Shown piece by piece: positions 48,261-60,930 of a DNA stretch of 64,000 bases. Below the pieces are notes generated by a model. That model saw only the letters and a list, made by a program, of their open reading frames with translations. It ran no database searches and had not been told where the DNA came from. The stretch's first letter is position 1; every line of letters starts with the position of its first letter. Location of the stretch: the NCBI RefSeq assembly GCF_031755915.1, contig NC_083383.1, positions 28,519,501 through 28,583,500 on the forward strand, in the 5' to 3' direction. The translations under genes and the position numbers were made by a program. The DNA comes from Ziziphus jujuba. Taxonomy: Eukaryota; Streptophyta; Magnoliopsida; Rosales; Rhamnaceae.

Positions 48261-50590
48261 GGTGAAGATATTTGAAGATTTTTATTGTGAATAGAAATCA
48301 AATAATATGTTGTATGATGGTTTTTTGGGACAACATATTGTCAGGTAGGTTTCATTAAAAAAATTATATACATATATATATATATACACACATAGAAATA
48401 TTTAAATAAAGTCCTTGATACCATAATTAATATGAAATCTTTTTTTTTTAATTTTTTAAATCACATCAAATTGAAATTTAAAATTATAATTATTAATAAT
48501 TAGATATCAACTAGATACTTTATATATATATATATATATATATAGCAAAGCTTAAATAAAATTCCTAATATAAGAATTAACATGAGGTTTTTTTTTTCCA
48601 CAAATTTGTAAAATGAACTGAAAATAATCATAATATTTTTGAAATTTAAGATTTTCCTTTTATTGAAGAGCAGTAGTTTGTCTTTTTTATTCAAACTTTC
48701 AATTTATTAGTTATAAATTAGATTTAAAATAATATGAAAAAGAAAAAAAAATTATCCAAGCATAAACACTAACCATAATAATATATCAGGATCAACCAAT
48801 CAAATCCTAATTGAATTGGCATTTAAATAATTTTTGTATTTTTTAAATTATATTATTGAAATAGTCTGTTAATGATAGTTGGTTTGATAAATCGAATTAT
48901 CTCCTTAATATGCATACAGAAACAAAATGGAATAAAAAATAATTATAAATTTTTTTTTTGTTATATTCAAAATTATTAGACCAAAAAAATTGAAAATTAT
49001 ATTCTACTTACGAAAGACAATATATATATATATATATATATATATTTTCAAAAATGACCCTTGATGTAATCTCTTTTATCGACTTCGAATCTTTTAGAAG
49101 TTTTATATATAAATTAGTGAGCCTCTAAAATGGATTTTGGATGGTGGGTTCGTAGTGTTTGGTGGATCTTGAAGGTTGAAGGTGGAGCTCCTTCTCATGT
49201 TTCTAATTGTGAAGATGATTGGATGAGGTCAAAATGGCCAAAACAAAATAAATTAATCAGGATATCTCAAGATTAGTAGAGAATGATGTGCTATGAGAGA
49301 AGGAAGAAGGGAAATGGGTGAGAAAAAACCTCAAATGTCTCTCATAATTGGCTCATATGTGAAACAGGTGAGTTTAATGATTACAAATGGATGGAAAAGG
49401 ACATATGGACTAATGATATATTGTTGAAGTTGGTTTGAGGATGAATTTATTAAAAAAAAAATATTTTGGGATCAAAATGAAATTGAATATATAGTTTAGA
49501 GACTAATGGTGATAATATTTTTTATTATTTTTTGCATTTTAAATTTTAATCTTTGATTTAATCTAATAGTATTAAAAAATAAATATTAATTTAATAAAAT
49601 AAAGTAGATTTTACTTAAAACTGAAGGTGTATATATATATATATATATCTATATATTATGAGGAAGACTAAAATATAAAACCCTACATAGGTCTCCACTC
49701 TTGGTTTACTTTTTTTTTTTTTTTTTTTTTTTCAAACTCGTCTTTCTAACCCACATTAATATGTAAAAGTACAAACTTTCCATAAAAATTTACCCATTTT
49801 CTTCGAAGAGGTTTTCACATAATAAATTCACCAAAAAAAGGTTTTCAGGTAATAAAATTCCAAATCAAGATATAATTCTTCTTAAGCATAGAGTAGATTA
49901 CATTATCCAATCATATGTAATTTAAAAAATATATCCAATTGATTATGAATGTTGGAGCTTTCAAATTGATTATCAAAAAAATTTAAAGCTACTTTAAATA
50001 TAAACATATTTAGTTGATTTTGGATTTTATAGTTTTAAAATTGATTATTAAAGAATCTAAAGCTATGTAAAGTGTTTAGTGAAATCTAAAAATTTTAATT
50101 TTACGAAAATCTAATAGTTGTTGTTTTTGAGAAACAGTATAATGCTAACTTTTGAAACTCTGATTTTAAATTCTCAAATCATACATAAATAAAATATCAA
50201 TTTTAATTATTATTAAAAAAGTTAATATTATTTTTGTCCCGAATGTATTGGTATTCTACTAAATAACATCATAATCAATATATGCTACTTCCTTTTTTAT
50301 TTTATTTTTTCTGATGTACTATATATATATATATTTATCAGTATTCACTATAATTGTAATACAAAAAATTGTGTTAAATATTTTGCAATATATGCTGCAT
50401 ATAATAACAAAAATATAATATTATAAGTAATATACTTTTTAATTATTATATACCATAACAGTAATTAAACACTGTTATTTACTAAACACTTAAATATTGA
50501 TTTTGAATCATACAACAACTATAAAATAATAATTACCAAACATTTAATCCATTTTTTCAGAGTTTGACTTATTTAAAAGTTATAGCAATA
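46220..50590. other. AT-rich intergenic DNA dense in (TA)n tracts, no gene
   Basis: Five or more (TA)n tracts (47040-47065, 47260-47327, 47565-47614, 48211-48254, 48522-48543, 49020-49046). Short repeats nearby include ACCATTATATTGACAAATAAAGTG at about 46822-46846 and 46859-46882. The sequence beside several tracts is similar (TTAAATAAA.TCCT.ATA, AATTTAAAATTATAATTATTAAT), suggesting one repeat family tied to TA tracts. No coding region recognised. Confidence 0.55.
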
Positions 50591-50598
50591 CTAAATTA

Positions 50599-51822
50599 GG
50601 AGCATATTTGGAGGTGCTTTTCGAACTCCAATAAGTGCTACCAAGAGAAAGTTAGGACCTGTTATTATATTTGATTAAAAATAAGAAATATCTTTTTGGT
50701 AGAAAGAAAAAAAAGCATTAAAGATGCTTTTTAGAGAAGGACAAAGGTTGGTGCTTCTCTAAATAAGTGATTTTGAGAAAATAGGAAAACACCAATGCAT
50801 TAATTAAAATAATTAAAATTTCTAAAACAACCTTATAACCTTATTTTATTTTATAATTTCATCATGTTATTTCCACTGGGTTTTTATTTTTATATTGATC
50901 TTCTCCCATTTAGATGGTTTCTACCATTTGGACAGCTTTTCCAACATCTTCTGGTGATTTTATTTTTTTCTTCTCGATAATCATTTTCATTTTTCTGATT
51001 TTTGCTTTTTATATATTTTTCATCTTCTCATATGAAATATTTGAAATATTTTCTTCTATAGTCTTATTTTATTGATAACCATATGACAATGATGATGAAT
51101 TGCTTCCCTAAAGTGATGAAAAAGCAAGTATAGGAGAAGAAACAGTTGGAGATAAAAATTCTTTAAATGGATAGGATATGAATGAAGATCGTGACAAAAT
51201 TGCAAATCTTCTTATGTCTTGTTCATAGTTATTTTAATTTTTTTTGTTGAAATATCATAAAATGTTAACGTTTGATTTTTATTTTTTCTTTCAATAATTA
51301 ATGTTTTAATGGTTTGATTTATCATTATTAACTTATTTTTTTAATTACGAAAAAAATTGCATTATGTTATTATTATTATGATGATGATGAAGAAGAAGAA
51401 GTAGACGCATTTACATGTAACATTATTTTGACACATGAACTATTTTTTTTCTTTTTTTTTTCCCAATAAATGCATGAATAAATTTTAATACATGTTTTTT
51501 TATATCGATTTTAATATATACTTCCAGAATGTATTTATATATGTATATATGAAGAATTGACATATAAGAAAAAAATTATACATAAAAAAATATCTTTATT
51601 GCAAAATAGTAGTTTTTTTTAATACTTTGGTAGCACTCTTTTGGTAATCAGTACTTTTAAGTATTTTTTTTTTCTTAATCTAACAACCAAACAACACCAT
51701 GTATTTTAACAAAATATTTTAATTATGAGTAATCAAACATTCCAATACTTTTTTATGAAATACTTTTTAATGAAAATACTATGAAAAATAAATGTTTATA
51801 AAAAAGCACCTCGAAACACCCC
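50599..51822. mobile_element. Possible non-autonomous TIR element
   Basis: The left end GGAGCATATTTGGAGGTGCT resembles the reverse complement of the right end (GGGGTGTTTCGAGGTGCTTT). The dinucleotide TA flanks both ends. The interior is AT-rich with no transposase. It ends about 17 bp before the hAT element. Confidence 0.4.
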
Positions 51823-51839
51823 TAAGCCTGTATATAATT

Positions 51840-52894
51840 CAGTATTCTAAAATACAGGAAAAAGCACCGTCTAGACATGATACTTTTAGATAACGCCTTG
51901 CATAATAGCAAGGCTTAAAAAAAAGCGGTCAACATGGTGTTGACCACCTAATGCGCACCTAGACGCGAGCCTTTTTGTTCAAAGTTTTTTTTTTTAAAAT
52001 TATTTTTTAAAAAACATAAAAAACAATTAATAAGAAATTAAAAAAAGATATATTGTTAAAATATGAAAAAAAATTTAAGATTAAGTTTTTTTCTTAAACC
52101 AAAAAAAAAAAAAATGAACATGATGAATAAAAAAAAGAAGAGTAATAAATTAGAAATTCTATTAGCAAGTGATGCTAGTAATACACAATCATGGATTGCA
52201 GAACGTTGCGATGATGATGAAAATGATGATGAGATAGAGAATAATATGTTACAATCTAAAAAAGGTTCTAGAAATGCTCAAGTTGAAATTAGGGGGCTCG
52301 AGGAAAATGATTTTGAATTGCATGGCAAGGAAAATGAGTTGGATGAAGATGTAGATATTGAATTGGAATCCAATAAAGAATTAAACAAGAGATAACTTAT
52401 GGTAACAGTTAAAATATATATTAATCTATAAATTATTAGGTACTTGTAAGTTTGTAATATATATGTTTTGAAACTAATATGTTGTTGAAAACTTGAAAAA
52501 CATGAATTTCCATAAATCTATTATGATCAATTACATGCTAATTCATATTTATTGCAGATACAAAAATAATATAAACTTATATATATTTTGACATTTAAAA
52601 TATAAATTATTTTGTTTATTTAGTAGCCTTATAATAATTAAAATAATAATATAATTGTAAAACGCTTTTTCAAGCCTAAGTTTCGCCTAGGCATGTCTAG
52701 GCTCGTGAGGTTTAAAACTTAATCTTGCTGTCTTACGACGCCTTACGTTTTTTATAACACTGATAATTGACTAGGCATATCAACCATAATGCATATAGCA
52801 AAATTGTATAATTTTTGAACATATTATCCTAAACTCATAAAACGTAAAGTTTAATTTTGTCGTCTTACGACACCTTACATATTTTAGAATACTG
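51840..52894. mobile_element. hAT-type element with 8-bp target duplication
   Basis: The left end CAGTATTCTAAAATAC and the reverse complement of the right end, CAGTATTCTAAAATAT, agree in 15 of 16 bases. ATATAATT stands directly before (51832-51839) and directly after (52895-52902): a perfect 8-bp target duplication, the length typical of hAT. CAG.. ends also fit hAT. Its right end is present twice in tandem: an inner end at 52762 followed by flank-like sequence, then the outer end at 52894. At 1055 bp it is too short for a full transposase. Confidence 0.85.
52063..52395 (+). pseudogene. Acidic ORF inside the hAT element, possible transposase remnant
   Basis: A 110-codon frame begins with a Lys-rich low-complexity run and continues as an acidic, Asn/Glu-rich stretch with SWIAERCDDDENDDEIENN and ends ELNKR. 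hAT transposases often have acidic tails, so it may be a leftover of the C-terminal end. No RNase H or dimerisation motif is visible. Confidence 0.3.
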
Positions 52895-52961
52895 ATATAA
52901 TTGACTTAGCATATCAACCATAACGCATGTAACAAAATTGTATAATTTTTGAACATATTAT
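52720..52961 (+). repeat. Tandem duplication of hAT right end plus flanking DNA
   Basis: Copy A (52720-52828) and copy B (52851-52961) both contain GTCTTACGACRCCTTAC, the CACTG/TACTG terminus, TAATTGACT.AGCATATCAACCATAA and AAAATTGTATAATTTTTGAACATATTAT; the period is about 132 bp. The copied unit spans the element end and about 65 bp outside it. Confidence 0.9.
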
Positions 52962-53007
52962 TATGAAATGAGAAACTTTGTGAAATTCTTTAGAGGCTGA
53001 CATATAA

Positions 53008-53078
53008 TGGGCTTGACTTACGGCCCAAGTGGCCCAATTTCTCTCCCAATACTTATTCTTAGCAAAAACCTATTTAAA
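53008..53078 (+). promoter_or_regulatory. Core promoter of the small membrane protein gene: site II-like motifs and TATA-like box
   Basis: ATGGGC (53008), GGCCCA (53022-53027) and GGCCCA (53031-53036) are site II/TCP-type motifs, common in plant housekeeping promoters. TATTTAAA follows at 53071-53078, about 55 bp before the ATG at 53133, leaving a CT-rich leader. Confidence 0.55.
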
Positions 53079-53132
53079 CCAATTCCTAAACAAGACACGC
53101 ACACACTCTCTCTCTCTTTGTGTGCGTCTCCA

Positions 53133-55246
53133 ATGGCCGAAGCTGAAGCTCAACGTTCATCTACTCCTCCACCTTCAGTAATCTTCCCTAATCTCTTGTT
53201 CCCCTCTCTCTGTGTATTTATATGTATAATAGATATAGAACTGATTGAGTTTAGATGGGAATTTGATGATGTAACGGAATAGTTTTTGGAGGTAAAATGC
53301 AAGAGTTCGGGTAAGATAAGACGCTTCGCAGAGGGAACGGAGGCTTGTTTTGCGGTGTCTCTAATAAACAGGAAGTTGGATAAGGGAGCTCCTCAAGCTC
53401 TGTACATCGAAGCCATTAAAGAAGGCGATGACGATGAGGAGCCCATCAGTTTCGGACCCAGTTCAGTTCTCGTTGACTATCGCCATGGCTGGAAGTTACA
53501 CACTGTTACTGAATTGGATTTGCCAGGTAATTTGATTTCTTAATTGGGTATCATTATTGAGGTTTTTGGAGTTGAAGTTTTTGTGCTTTTTTTGTGTTGA
53601 AGGTCCATCAGGTATTGGAAATGGGGAAAAGATTTTTCAACCAAGGAGTGTGAGACCGCGTAATGTGAATGTGAGAGTTTTATTTAGTTATGAAATTGTT
53701 TGTTTATTTGATAAATACTTAATCATGTTTATAATCAATTCTGTAGAAACAATTTTATGCTGATTAGATATAGATATCATAGTTCTAAGCTGAATCATTT
53801 TCGAAAAATTGGAAAGTAATATAGAAATATAAGTTGGCTTATGCTGTTGAAAAATTTAACTTTAAAAGACTTATACATGCATTGTGGCATTTACTGACGA
53901 TTTTTCATCATAATTGCGTTATTGACTGGTGAAGTTTGTGGCAAAATTCATGAAAAATAGATAGTGCTTTAGAGATTTTTAAAAAGTCTTTCTTTGGTAG
54001 TGTCTTAGCATAACAATACTTGATATTCTCTCTTATTCAATAAAGAACATGTGGAAAATCTTTGAGGATATAAACAAACAAGCTGTATAACTATAATTAC
54101 TATAATGCAATACTCAAAGGCTAGTCATGTTTGTTTTTTGCATTCCCATGAAGATACTGAATTCCTACCAACTTCTTGAACTCGTAGTAAATAACATAGC
54201 TGAAATTAATATGGTGGGGATTGGGTAATTAACTATTGCATTTTTCCATAATGAGGGAACAATTAGGTACATAGTAGTACAATATCTTGCACTTTTACTC
54301 TAAATCTGTTGTGGTTTCTTCTGAATTTTGACGGCCACCTTTATCCGTTAGGATGATGTGGTACATTTTCACCTACATACATCCTGCAATTTATAAAATA
54401 AACTTGCATTTTTAACTGTTATTTAGAGGCATCGCATGGTTTATGCTTACACTTCAAGCACAGTCATTTTACTTTTTAGGCATTGGACTTTTGAACCAAT
54501 TTGATTACACCCACCTTCTTAGAATAAATATAAGATATCAGGTCATGATTTACACATGATACTGTTCATTACCCCGATCATCTTCTTTCGAAATGAGAAA
54601 AAAGAATTAAAAGGAAATTTTCCTTGTGTTAGGATTGATTGATCTACCATATTTCAAGTTGTACACTGTTGTGACTTTTGTGCAATAAAATCTGCACCAA
54701 GACTGTTAGAGCTTTGCTATGATTAGTGCTTTATTGTTATTAGGTTTAACCTGTTTGTGCATATGCATATGTTCCATAAGTTCTTATTTTGATTATGCTC
54801 TTGTGTATTTATCAATATGACATTTTAGAATAATGCTGCTTACTGTAGGATCACAAATTGCACCATTATTAGATCAATCAGGAAAAAGCTTTTGGTCCTG
54901 TTGTGTTTAAGAGTTTCTAAAAATATGTTATGAAGTAATTTATAGGCGTGTAACAACATATTATATTCAAAACAGATGCATTTTAAGGGAAGCACTGGGC
55001 TTGGTGCTGCAGGTTGTTTTGTCTATCTCATTCAGAATAGCTAATATACTTTTTTATTTTCTTGGACATTTGTAGAGTTCTGATTCCTCACATCTTGGAA
55101 AGAAGGCACCAAAACCAGCAATCAATTATCTGTATATCGGGAAAATAATCGTTGCTTTCATTCTGATGTTTGTGCTGGCTGCAATTTTCACATTGGCTCT
55201 AGAGAAGCTTCCCATTCTGTTATCATTCCTTTCATCATTCATGTAA
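53133..55246 (+). CDS. Small tail-anchored membrane protein, plant-conserved, function unknown
   Basis: Exons 53133-53177, 53283-53526, 53603-53670 and 55076-55246 join in phase with GT-AG introns to 175 residues. The protein starts MAEAEAQRSSTPPPS, then has a soluble region (FLEVKCKSSGKIRRFAEGTE, LDKGAPQALYIEAIKEG, EPISFGPSSVLVDYRHGWKL) and a C-terminal hydrophobic segment (about residues 143-162, IGKIIVAFILMFVLAAIFTL) with a short tail. One C-terminal membrane helix and no signal peptide suggest a tail-anchored protein of ER or another organelle, soluble part in the cytosol. I believe homologues are found in many plants as uncharacterised proteins, but I cannot name a function. Confidence 0.8.
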
Positions 55247-57010
55247 TGCCGCTCGCCCTATTGAACAAATGTTGGTTTGAAACATTTCAATATGTGTCCC
55301 TCTCTGCAGTGGAAAATAGATCCTTGGCCAAAAACCAAAATGTAATTTAGTTAGAGGAAGATTGAAAGTGTAGTTGTAAAAAGCGGTTTGAGACCATGAA
55401 AGAAAATTCATTGGTTTTGCTGTAGCTGCAGTTCTAGTCAGTCATAAAACATGAACCTAACGCTGTCCAAATTTAGCTTCTATTTGCCTTAAAGAGGAGT
55501 CTGGAGTATTTTGTTATTGCTACCAACTTGAGTAACAAGGTATAGAAGTTTAAGCATTTTGAGGATGGTCCTTCTCAAGTTTGAGATGCAATTTGGACAG
55601 CGTTCTCATGAATGATGTCTAGGTTTATGAGATGATAAGCTGAAATTTTGTATTGCTCAGGATTTTGACATACAAAGTTTGTTGTAGAAAGTGGAGCTTC
55701 CTTTCTCTGTTTTCTTACATTAAATCTTTCAAATGGAAATGGAAAATGGTGATGTACCATTGATTTTAGACCTGAAGAGATTTTTTTTTTTTTTTGGTTA
55801 AATAGACCTGCAGAGCAGCAGAGGTCTCATTTAGATTTAGTAGAGTTTTTACCTCTTAGGGAGTAAATTATTCTCCCCAACTTCAGAAAATGCTGTTCTA
55901 ATCCGGTTCCAAAACTAGTTCAAAAGACATTCACGAGAATGTTTTTGGATAAGTATATTCACAAGAATGTTGAATATTGATTTATTCACTCAGTTGAATT
56001 ATAGAAATGGAATATGAAAACAAGTCCATATTCAATAATTTACTTCAATGGACAATGGATTAAATGTGGGTTTAATCATTTCAAGTGATTTTTTTTTTTT
56101 TAAATATTTAATTGGTGTGTTTTCTAAAATTATTAAATGGGTGATTTTCCAAGAACAAATTCACTAAAAATTAATTTCCTATTTTATTGTCTAACATTAT
56201 ATGAAATATTCTTATCTCTTTGGAAATGATTTCAACCATTTTAAATTCACTTCCAAAGGGACACTAGGATTGCTTATGTTGGGAGTATAGATTTTTCTTT
56301 TGATTTCAATGAAATTTAAACTTTCGATTTTTTTTTTTTTTTTTAAGATAAAGAATCTTTTAAATGTCATCTTTTTGGGTAAAGAATCATTAAATCTTTA
56401 AATTTCATAAACGACGGGGGCGGGGGAAGGAAAAAGAAAGCAAAATTAAAAAATCCATCACATTACATTGGATGTCCCTTCCTTAAGGTCAACTGGACAG
56501 AAAATGATTTTTACACCAAAAAGATTTTGTTTTATTTTATTATTATTATTATTATTATTATTTTCTTAAAATATTGACCACCAAATAATCCACGTGAAAT
56601 CCACCGCGCACATTTGAAAAAAAGAAAAAAAGAAAAAATTGTGATGAGCAGCAAAAGATTCAAGGTACAAGGATACAGCTATGAACCAAATGAGGACGTG
56701 TCAAAATCAAATCCATGAGATGGGTATGATTAAGAGAAAGTTGGTGGATGGTGGATGGTGGATGGTGGATGATGGTGCAGAGCGGCGGAAAATAGTGAGT
56801 CTGGTTTGTTTGTGTTTGGGAGGGATTTAAATGCTTTTTGTCGGAAGGCCAGCAGGCAGGCACTGCATGGTACAAAAAGTCCGATGGCAAAAGCTAAATA
56901 AAATCAATGGCAAAAAGCTAAATAAAAACAAACAAACAAACAAACAAACCCTTCTCCCGAAATCCCTTGGGCACATAGACCAAAACGCAAACATATTATG
57001 TGCAACACAG

Positions 57011-57043
<33 letters not shown>

Positions 57044-57347
57044 ATTTTAACTAAATTAACAAAAACCCTAATCATAAATTTAATAATTTAATTCCAAGCA
57101 AAAAATAATAATAATAATAATAATAATAATTTAATTAAAATACAAATTCTTCCATACATAACCCCATCTCCAAAACCCTCAAAACCCTCCTAATTTTCTG
57201 CTGCCACCATATCCTTTCTTCTTCTTCTTTCTTTTTCTTGTTCCCGCTCTCTGTTTCTCTCTCTCTCTCTCTCTGTTTTTCAAAACCAGACCCCAAAAAG
57301 AAAGAATTTTTTGATTGTTTTCTTTGTAACTGAAATGCTAGCAAGTT
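55247..57347. other. Intergenic DNA and leader of the dNK gene
   Basis: 3' flank of the membrane protein gene, then AT-rich DNA with a (TA)n at about 57011-57039, an AAT-repeat at 57106-57130 and a GGATGGT repeat at about 56742-56775. A telo-box-like AAAACCCTAA at 57062-57071 and a CT-rich run (57258-57275) lie shortly before the dNK start. No coding region seen. Confidence 0.5.
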
Positions 57348-58015
57348 ATGCAGAAGCTGTTGAGAAGAAGCCCTTCTGGCCCTATTCTATGCACAGCGGG
57401 TAGTAGCCCTTTCCTCAAAGCCAAATCCTTCCCTTCTCTCTCTTCCTTTTTCCTCCCAATGCCCGCCGCTGCTGCTTTTTCCAGTGGCTCTTCTGTCATC
57501 GCCGCAGCCGCCGCCGCTTCTCGTTCCCAGAAACCCATTTCCAATTTCTCCTCCCGGTTCGCTTTTTCGTCTTCTTCTTCTTGCTGCATTTGCCAGTGCT
57601 CCGCCGAGAAGAGGGCTCCGTTTCGGGCCTGGGTGGGCTCAAAGCCCTTTTGGCTTCATACGGTCTCTGATGGGTCGTCGTCGTTTTCTGTATCAGCCGT
57701 AGAGTGTGCGAAGAGTACCGATAAGGGTTTGGACTGTTCTGCTGGTGGTGGTGAAGATGGTGGAGAGAAGGAACAGGGTTTGGAAGAGAAGCAGCCGCTG
57801 AGGTTGAATAGGAGGCAAAGAGGTTCGTCATTCACTGTCGGTGGTGCTTTGGCGGGAAACCCGGACCTGTTGACGATTCCGGGTGTGGGTCCCAGGAACT
57901 TGAGGAAGCTGGTTGAGAAAGGTTTTGCGGGAGTTGCCGAGCTCAAGCAGCTGTATAAAGATAAAGTATGAATTTTTGAGCCCCATTATATGTTTTTAAT
58001 GGCCTGTAGACCTAG

Positions 58016-58050
<35 letters not shown>

Positions 58051-60930
58051 CGGTTCATTATTATTTGCTATAATTTAGATTTAATGGTTTTGCTGGAAAT
58101 ATTTTTGTCAGAATGTTGGATCTGCTGGGTTAGGTTCTGTTTTTCCAGTTGAATATATGTAAAATGGTTTTTGTTTGTCTTGCAGGAGGCTGTACTTGTG
58201 GTCCATTTCCACAATTGGTCTACTACCTTTAAAAATTAGTGTCGAGATTTTTCCCACTTTTTTTATAACTCGTTTATAGCTTATTTTTGTTCACTTTTGC
58301 CGCCTACTTGGTTTTGAGTGCACGGTTTCTGGATAACTAGCTTTTTTCTATAATTTAGCTTTTATGGTTTTGCTAGAAATGTTTTTATCATAATGTTTTT
58401 CTTCTGGGTTAGGCTCTGTTTTTCCAGATGAATATATGTAAAATGGGTTTTGTTTGTCTTTTGAAAAGCTTTACTTGGGGTCCATTCAACAATTGGTCTA
58501 CTATATTTTTAAAATTACTTCTCTGATACTAATTTTAAAAAATATGGTTGATTTTTGTTCACTCTTGTAACCCACTTGGTTTTGGGTGCACCATTTTGAG
58601 TCTGGACGACAAGGTTTTTGGATATCTTTTAAGACTTAGAACTGTAAATTTATTTAACATTGGATAGGAGGCTGAGCAGAGATTCACGCAGTGCATGATG
58701 GAATTCTTATATTGTTCCTTGTAAATATATAGTTTTCATAGTTTATCATGACAAGGAATTCTATGCTGCGTGCAGTTTTTTGGAAAATCTAGTCAGAAGA
58801 TGGTTGAGTATTTGCAGAGTTCTGTTGGAATCATCCACCGAAACCATGCTGAGAGTATAACTACTTACATCAAGGAGAGTGTTGATGATGAGTTGGAGGA
58901 GGATGGTTCGACCTCAGATATGAAGCTAGCCCAGAAGAAACGAATCACTTTATGTGTAGAGGGAAATATCAGTGTTGGGAAAACAACATTCCTGCAGAGA
59001 ATAGCTAATGAAACACTTGAGCTAAGAGATCTTGTGGAGGTGGTTCCAGAACCAATTGATAAGTGGCAGAATATTGGGCCCGACCACTTCAATATATTGG
59101 ATGCTTTCTATGCTGAGCCACAAAGGTATGCTTATACCTTCCAGAATTATGTTTTTGTTACAAGGGTGATGCAGGAGAGAGAGTCATCTGGTGGTATCAA
59201 GCCCCTGAGGTTGATGGAAAGGAGCATATTCAGTGACAGAATGGTAAGTGTTCAATATTTGTTAATTCCATCTCATCTAATGCCATAAACTAAATTTGTG
59301 TTATGAAAACGTCACATTTGTGTTAATTTTCTATGATTATATTGTTCTTCTATTTCAAGAACTCAACTTTTTAAAGTATTATGTATTGAAAATTTATCTT
59401 TGTCTGACAGTAACCAAAGTTGACAGGATTGAAATCTCTTTTCTTGTCATGCTTGCTTGATCCCATGTGAGGGAAAGGCTGATGCATTTTTATCTGATTG
59501 ATACCAAATAAAGGTCTTTGTACGAGCTGTTCATGAAGCGAATTGGATGAATGAGATGGAGATCAGCATTTATGACTCCTGGTTTGATCCAGTGGTCTCA
59601 TGCTTGCCTGGACTTATTCCCGATGGTTTCATCTATCTTAGAGCAACCCCTGATACTTGCCACAAGAGAATGATGCTACGAAAGAGAGCAGAAGAAGGCG
59701 GAGTGACCCTGGATTATCTACGTGGCTTACACGAAAAGCATGAGAGTTGGCTTTTCCCATTCGAAAGTGGCAATCACGGTGTCTTATCTGTCAATAAGTT
59801 ACCTTTACATATGGACAACTCTTTACATCCTGACATCAGAGACCGTGTATTTTATTTAGAGGGTAATCATATGCATTCAAGTATTCAAAAGGTATATCTT
59901 CCATCCTTCTTTTTGAACATAATTTACTTGTAGATAAAATAATTTGGCTTATTTTTCTTTGGGGGGTTATAAACAGGTACCTGCTTTGGTTCTTGATTGT
60001 GAACCCAATATTGATTTCAGTAGGGACATTGAAGCAAAGAAGCAGTAAGTTAACAGATCCTTATTTTCTTCTGTACAAAGTTTGCATGTTAGATTACTAT
60101 AATTGTTTACATTCTGCTATGAAGAACACTTTTTCATAGTCTGCATTGAACTTTGTTTGTGTTTTAGTTGTGACTTATAGTTTTGATAGTCACTTATAAA
60201 ACTTTGCTTTGTTCTTTTATATGGGTCTGTTGTGATAAATTCAAATCTATCAACCATCTATATTTGTTATTTTGTTGTCTATTTTTGTTTTTCCAGACTA
60301 AACCCTTAAGACAAGCTCAGAAAATCTCCCCCCCCCCCCCAAAAAAAAAAAAAAAGAGGCTCGGAAAAGTGTGAAAAATATAAATTTAAAAACCCAAACA
60401 CTGCAACTCCAGATCCTTGTGTTGATGAGGCTTGTAGTTGTTGCATTGAGATTCAGAATCTCATGCTTTATATCCAAGTCACAGTAGTATTCTGCAACCG
60501 TCACGTGTCTCGTGCCTGAACTAACAAGTCATCTGGTTAATCTGCTAAGATGCTCTTCTATACTTTAGTTTTGACCTTTTTTATACGATGCCTCAGCTTG
60601 TTAAGATTGATGTAACATTATATATTGGCTTTATGCTGATAGTCTACACACACACACAAAAACATATATATAAATTACTCATATATGCATATTTATTATG
60701 TTATTGATTTTGCAAATTTGGATTTGTGAAGGTATGCTCGCCAAGTTGCAGAGTTCTTTGAATTTGTGAAGAAAAAGAAAGAGGTTCCAACTACTAAAGC
60801 TGGTGAAAATGAGAATACTAGCCATCCGCAAATTATGTTGCCGAATACAGGATTTTGGGCTCCTGATAAGCCTTTTCCAGAGTCGGCCCTCAAATCTCTG
60901 AGACGGACCATGTCGTTCATGTCTGGATAG
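57348..60930 (+). CDS. Deoxyribonucleoside kinase with N-terminal helix-hairpin-helix region, organelle-targeted
   Basis: Exons 57348-57965, 58776-59243, 59514-59891, 59977-60044 and 60732-60930 join in phase to 576 residues. The first ~110 residues are Ser/Ala-rich with few acids, like a plastid or mitochondrial transit peptide. A helix-hairpin-helix-like stretch follows (LLTIPGVGPRNLRKLVEKGF, about 177-196). The kinase domain begins near 255 with P-loop GNISVGKTT, then EPIDKWQNI (substrate Glu), a DRS-type ERSIFSDRM, and the LID region KRMMLRKRAEEGGVTLDYLR, ending TMSFMSG. These are the motifs of the dNK family, which phosphorylates deoxyribonucleosides with ATP to salvage dNTP precursors; Arabidopsis has one such multisubstrate enzyme. 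Substrate range and compartment here are inferred. Intron 1 holds a tandem duplication. Confidence 0.9.
58058..58615 (+). repeat. Tandem duplication (~285 bp period) in intron 1 of the dNK gene
   Basis: The series CTATAATTTAG, ATGGTTTTGCT.GAAAT, GGGTTAGG.TCTGTTTTTCCAG, GAATATATGTAAAATGG, CAATTGGTCTACTA and CACTTGGTTTTG at about 58068-58330 recurs at about 58349-58590 with moderate divergence. It lies wholly within the intron. Confidence 0.75.

Noticed and set aside
57484..57946. Several open frames on both strands over dNK exon 1
   Set aside because: Shadows of the GC-rich transit-peptide coding sequence; only the frame starting at 57348 joins in phase to the kinase exons.
60327..60354. C-run followed by A-run in dNK intron 4
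   Set aside because: Simple homopolymers; no sign of a retroposed tail because no coding or SINE-like sequence stands before it.
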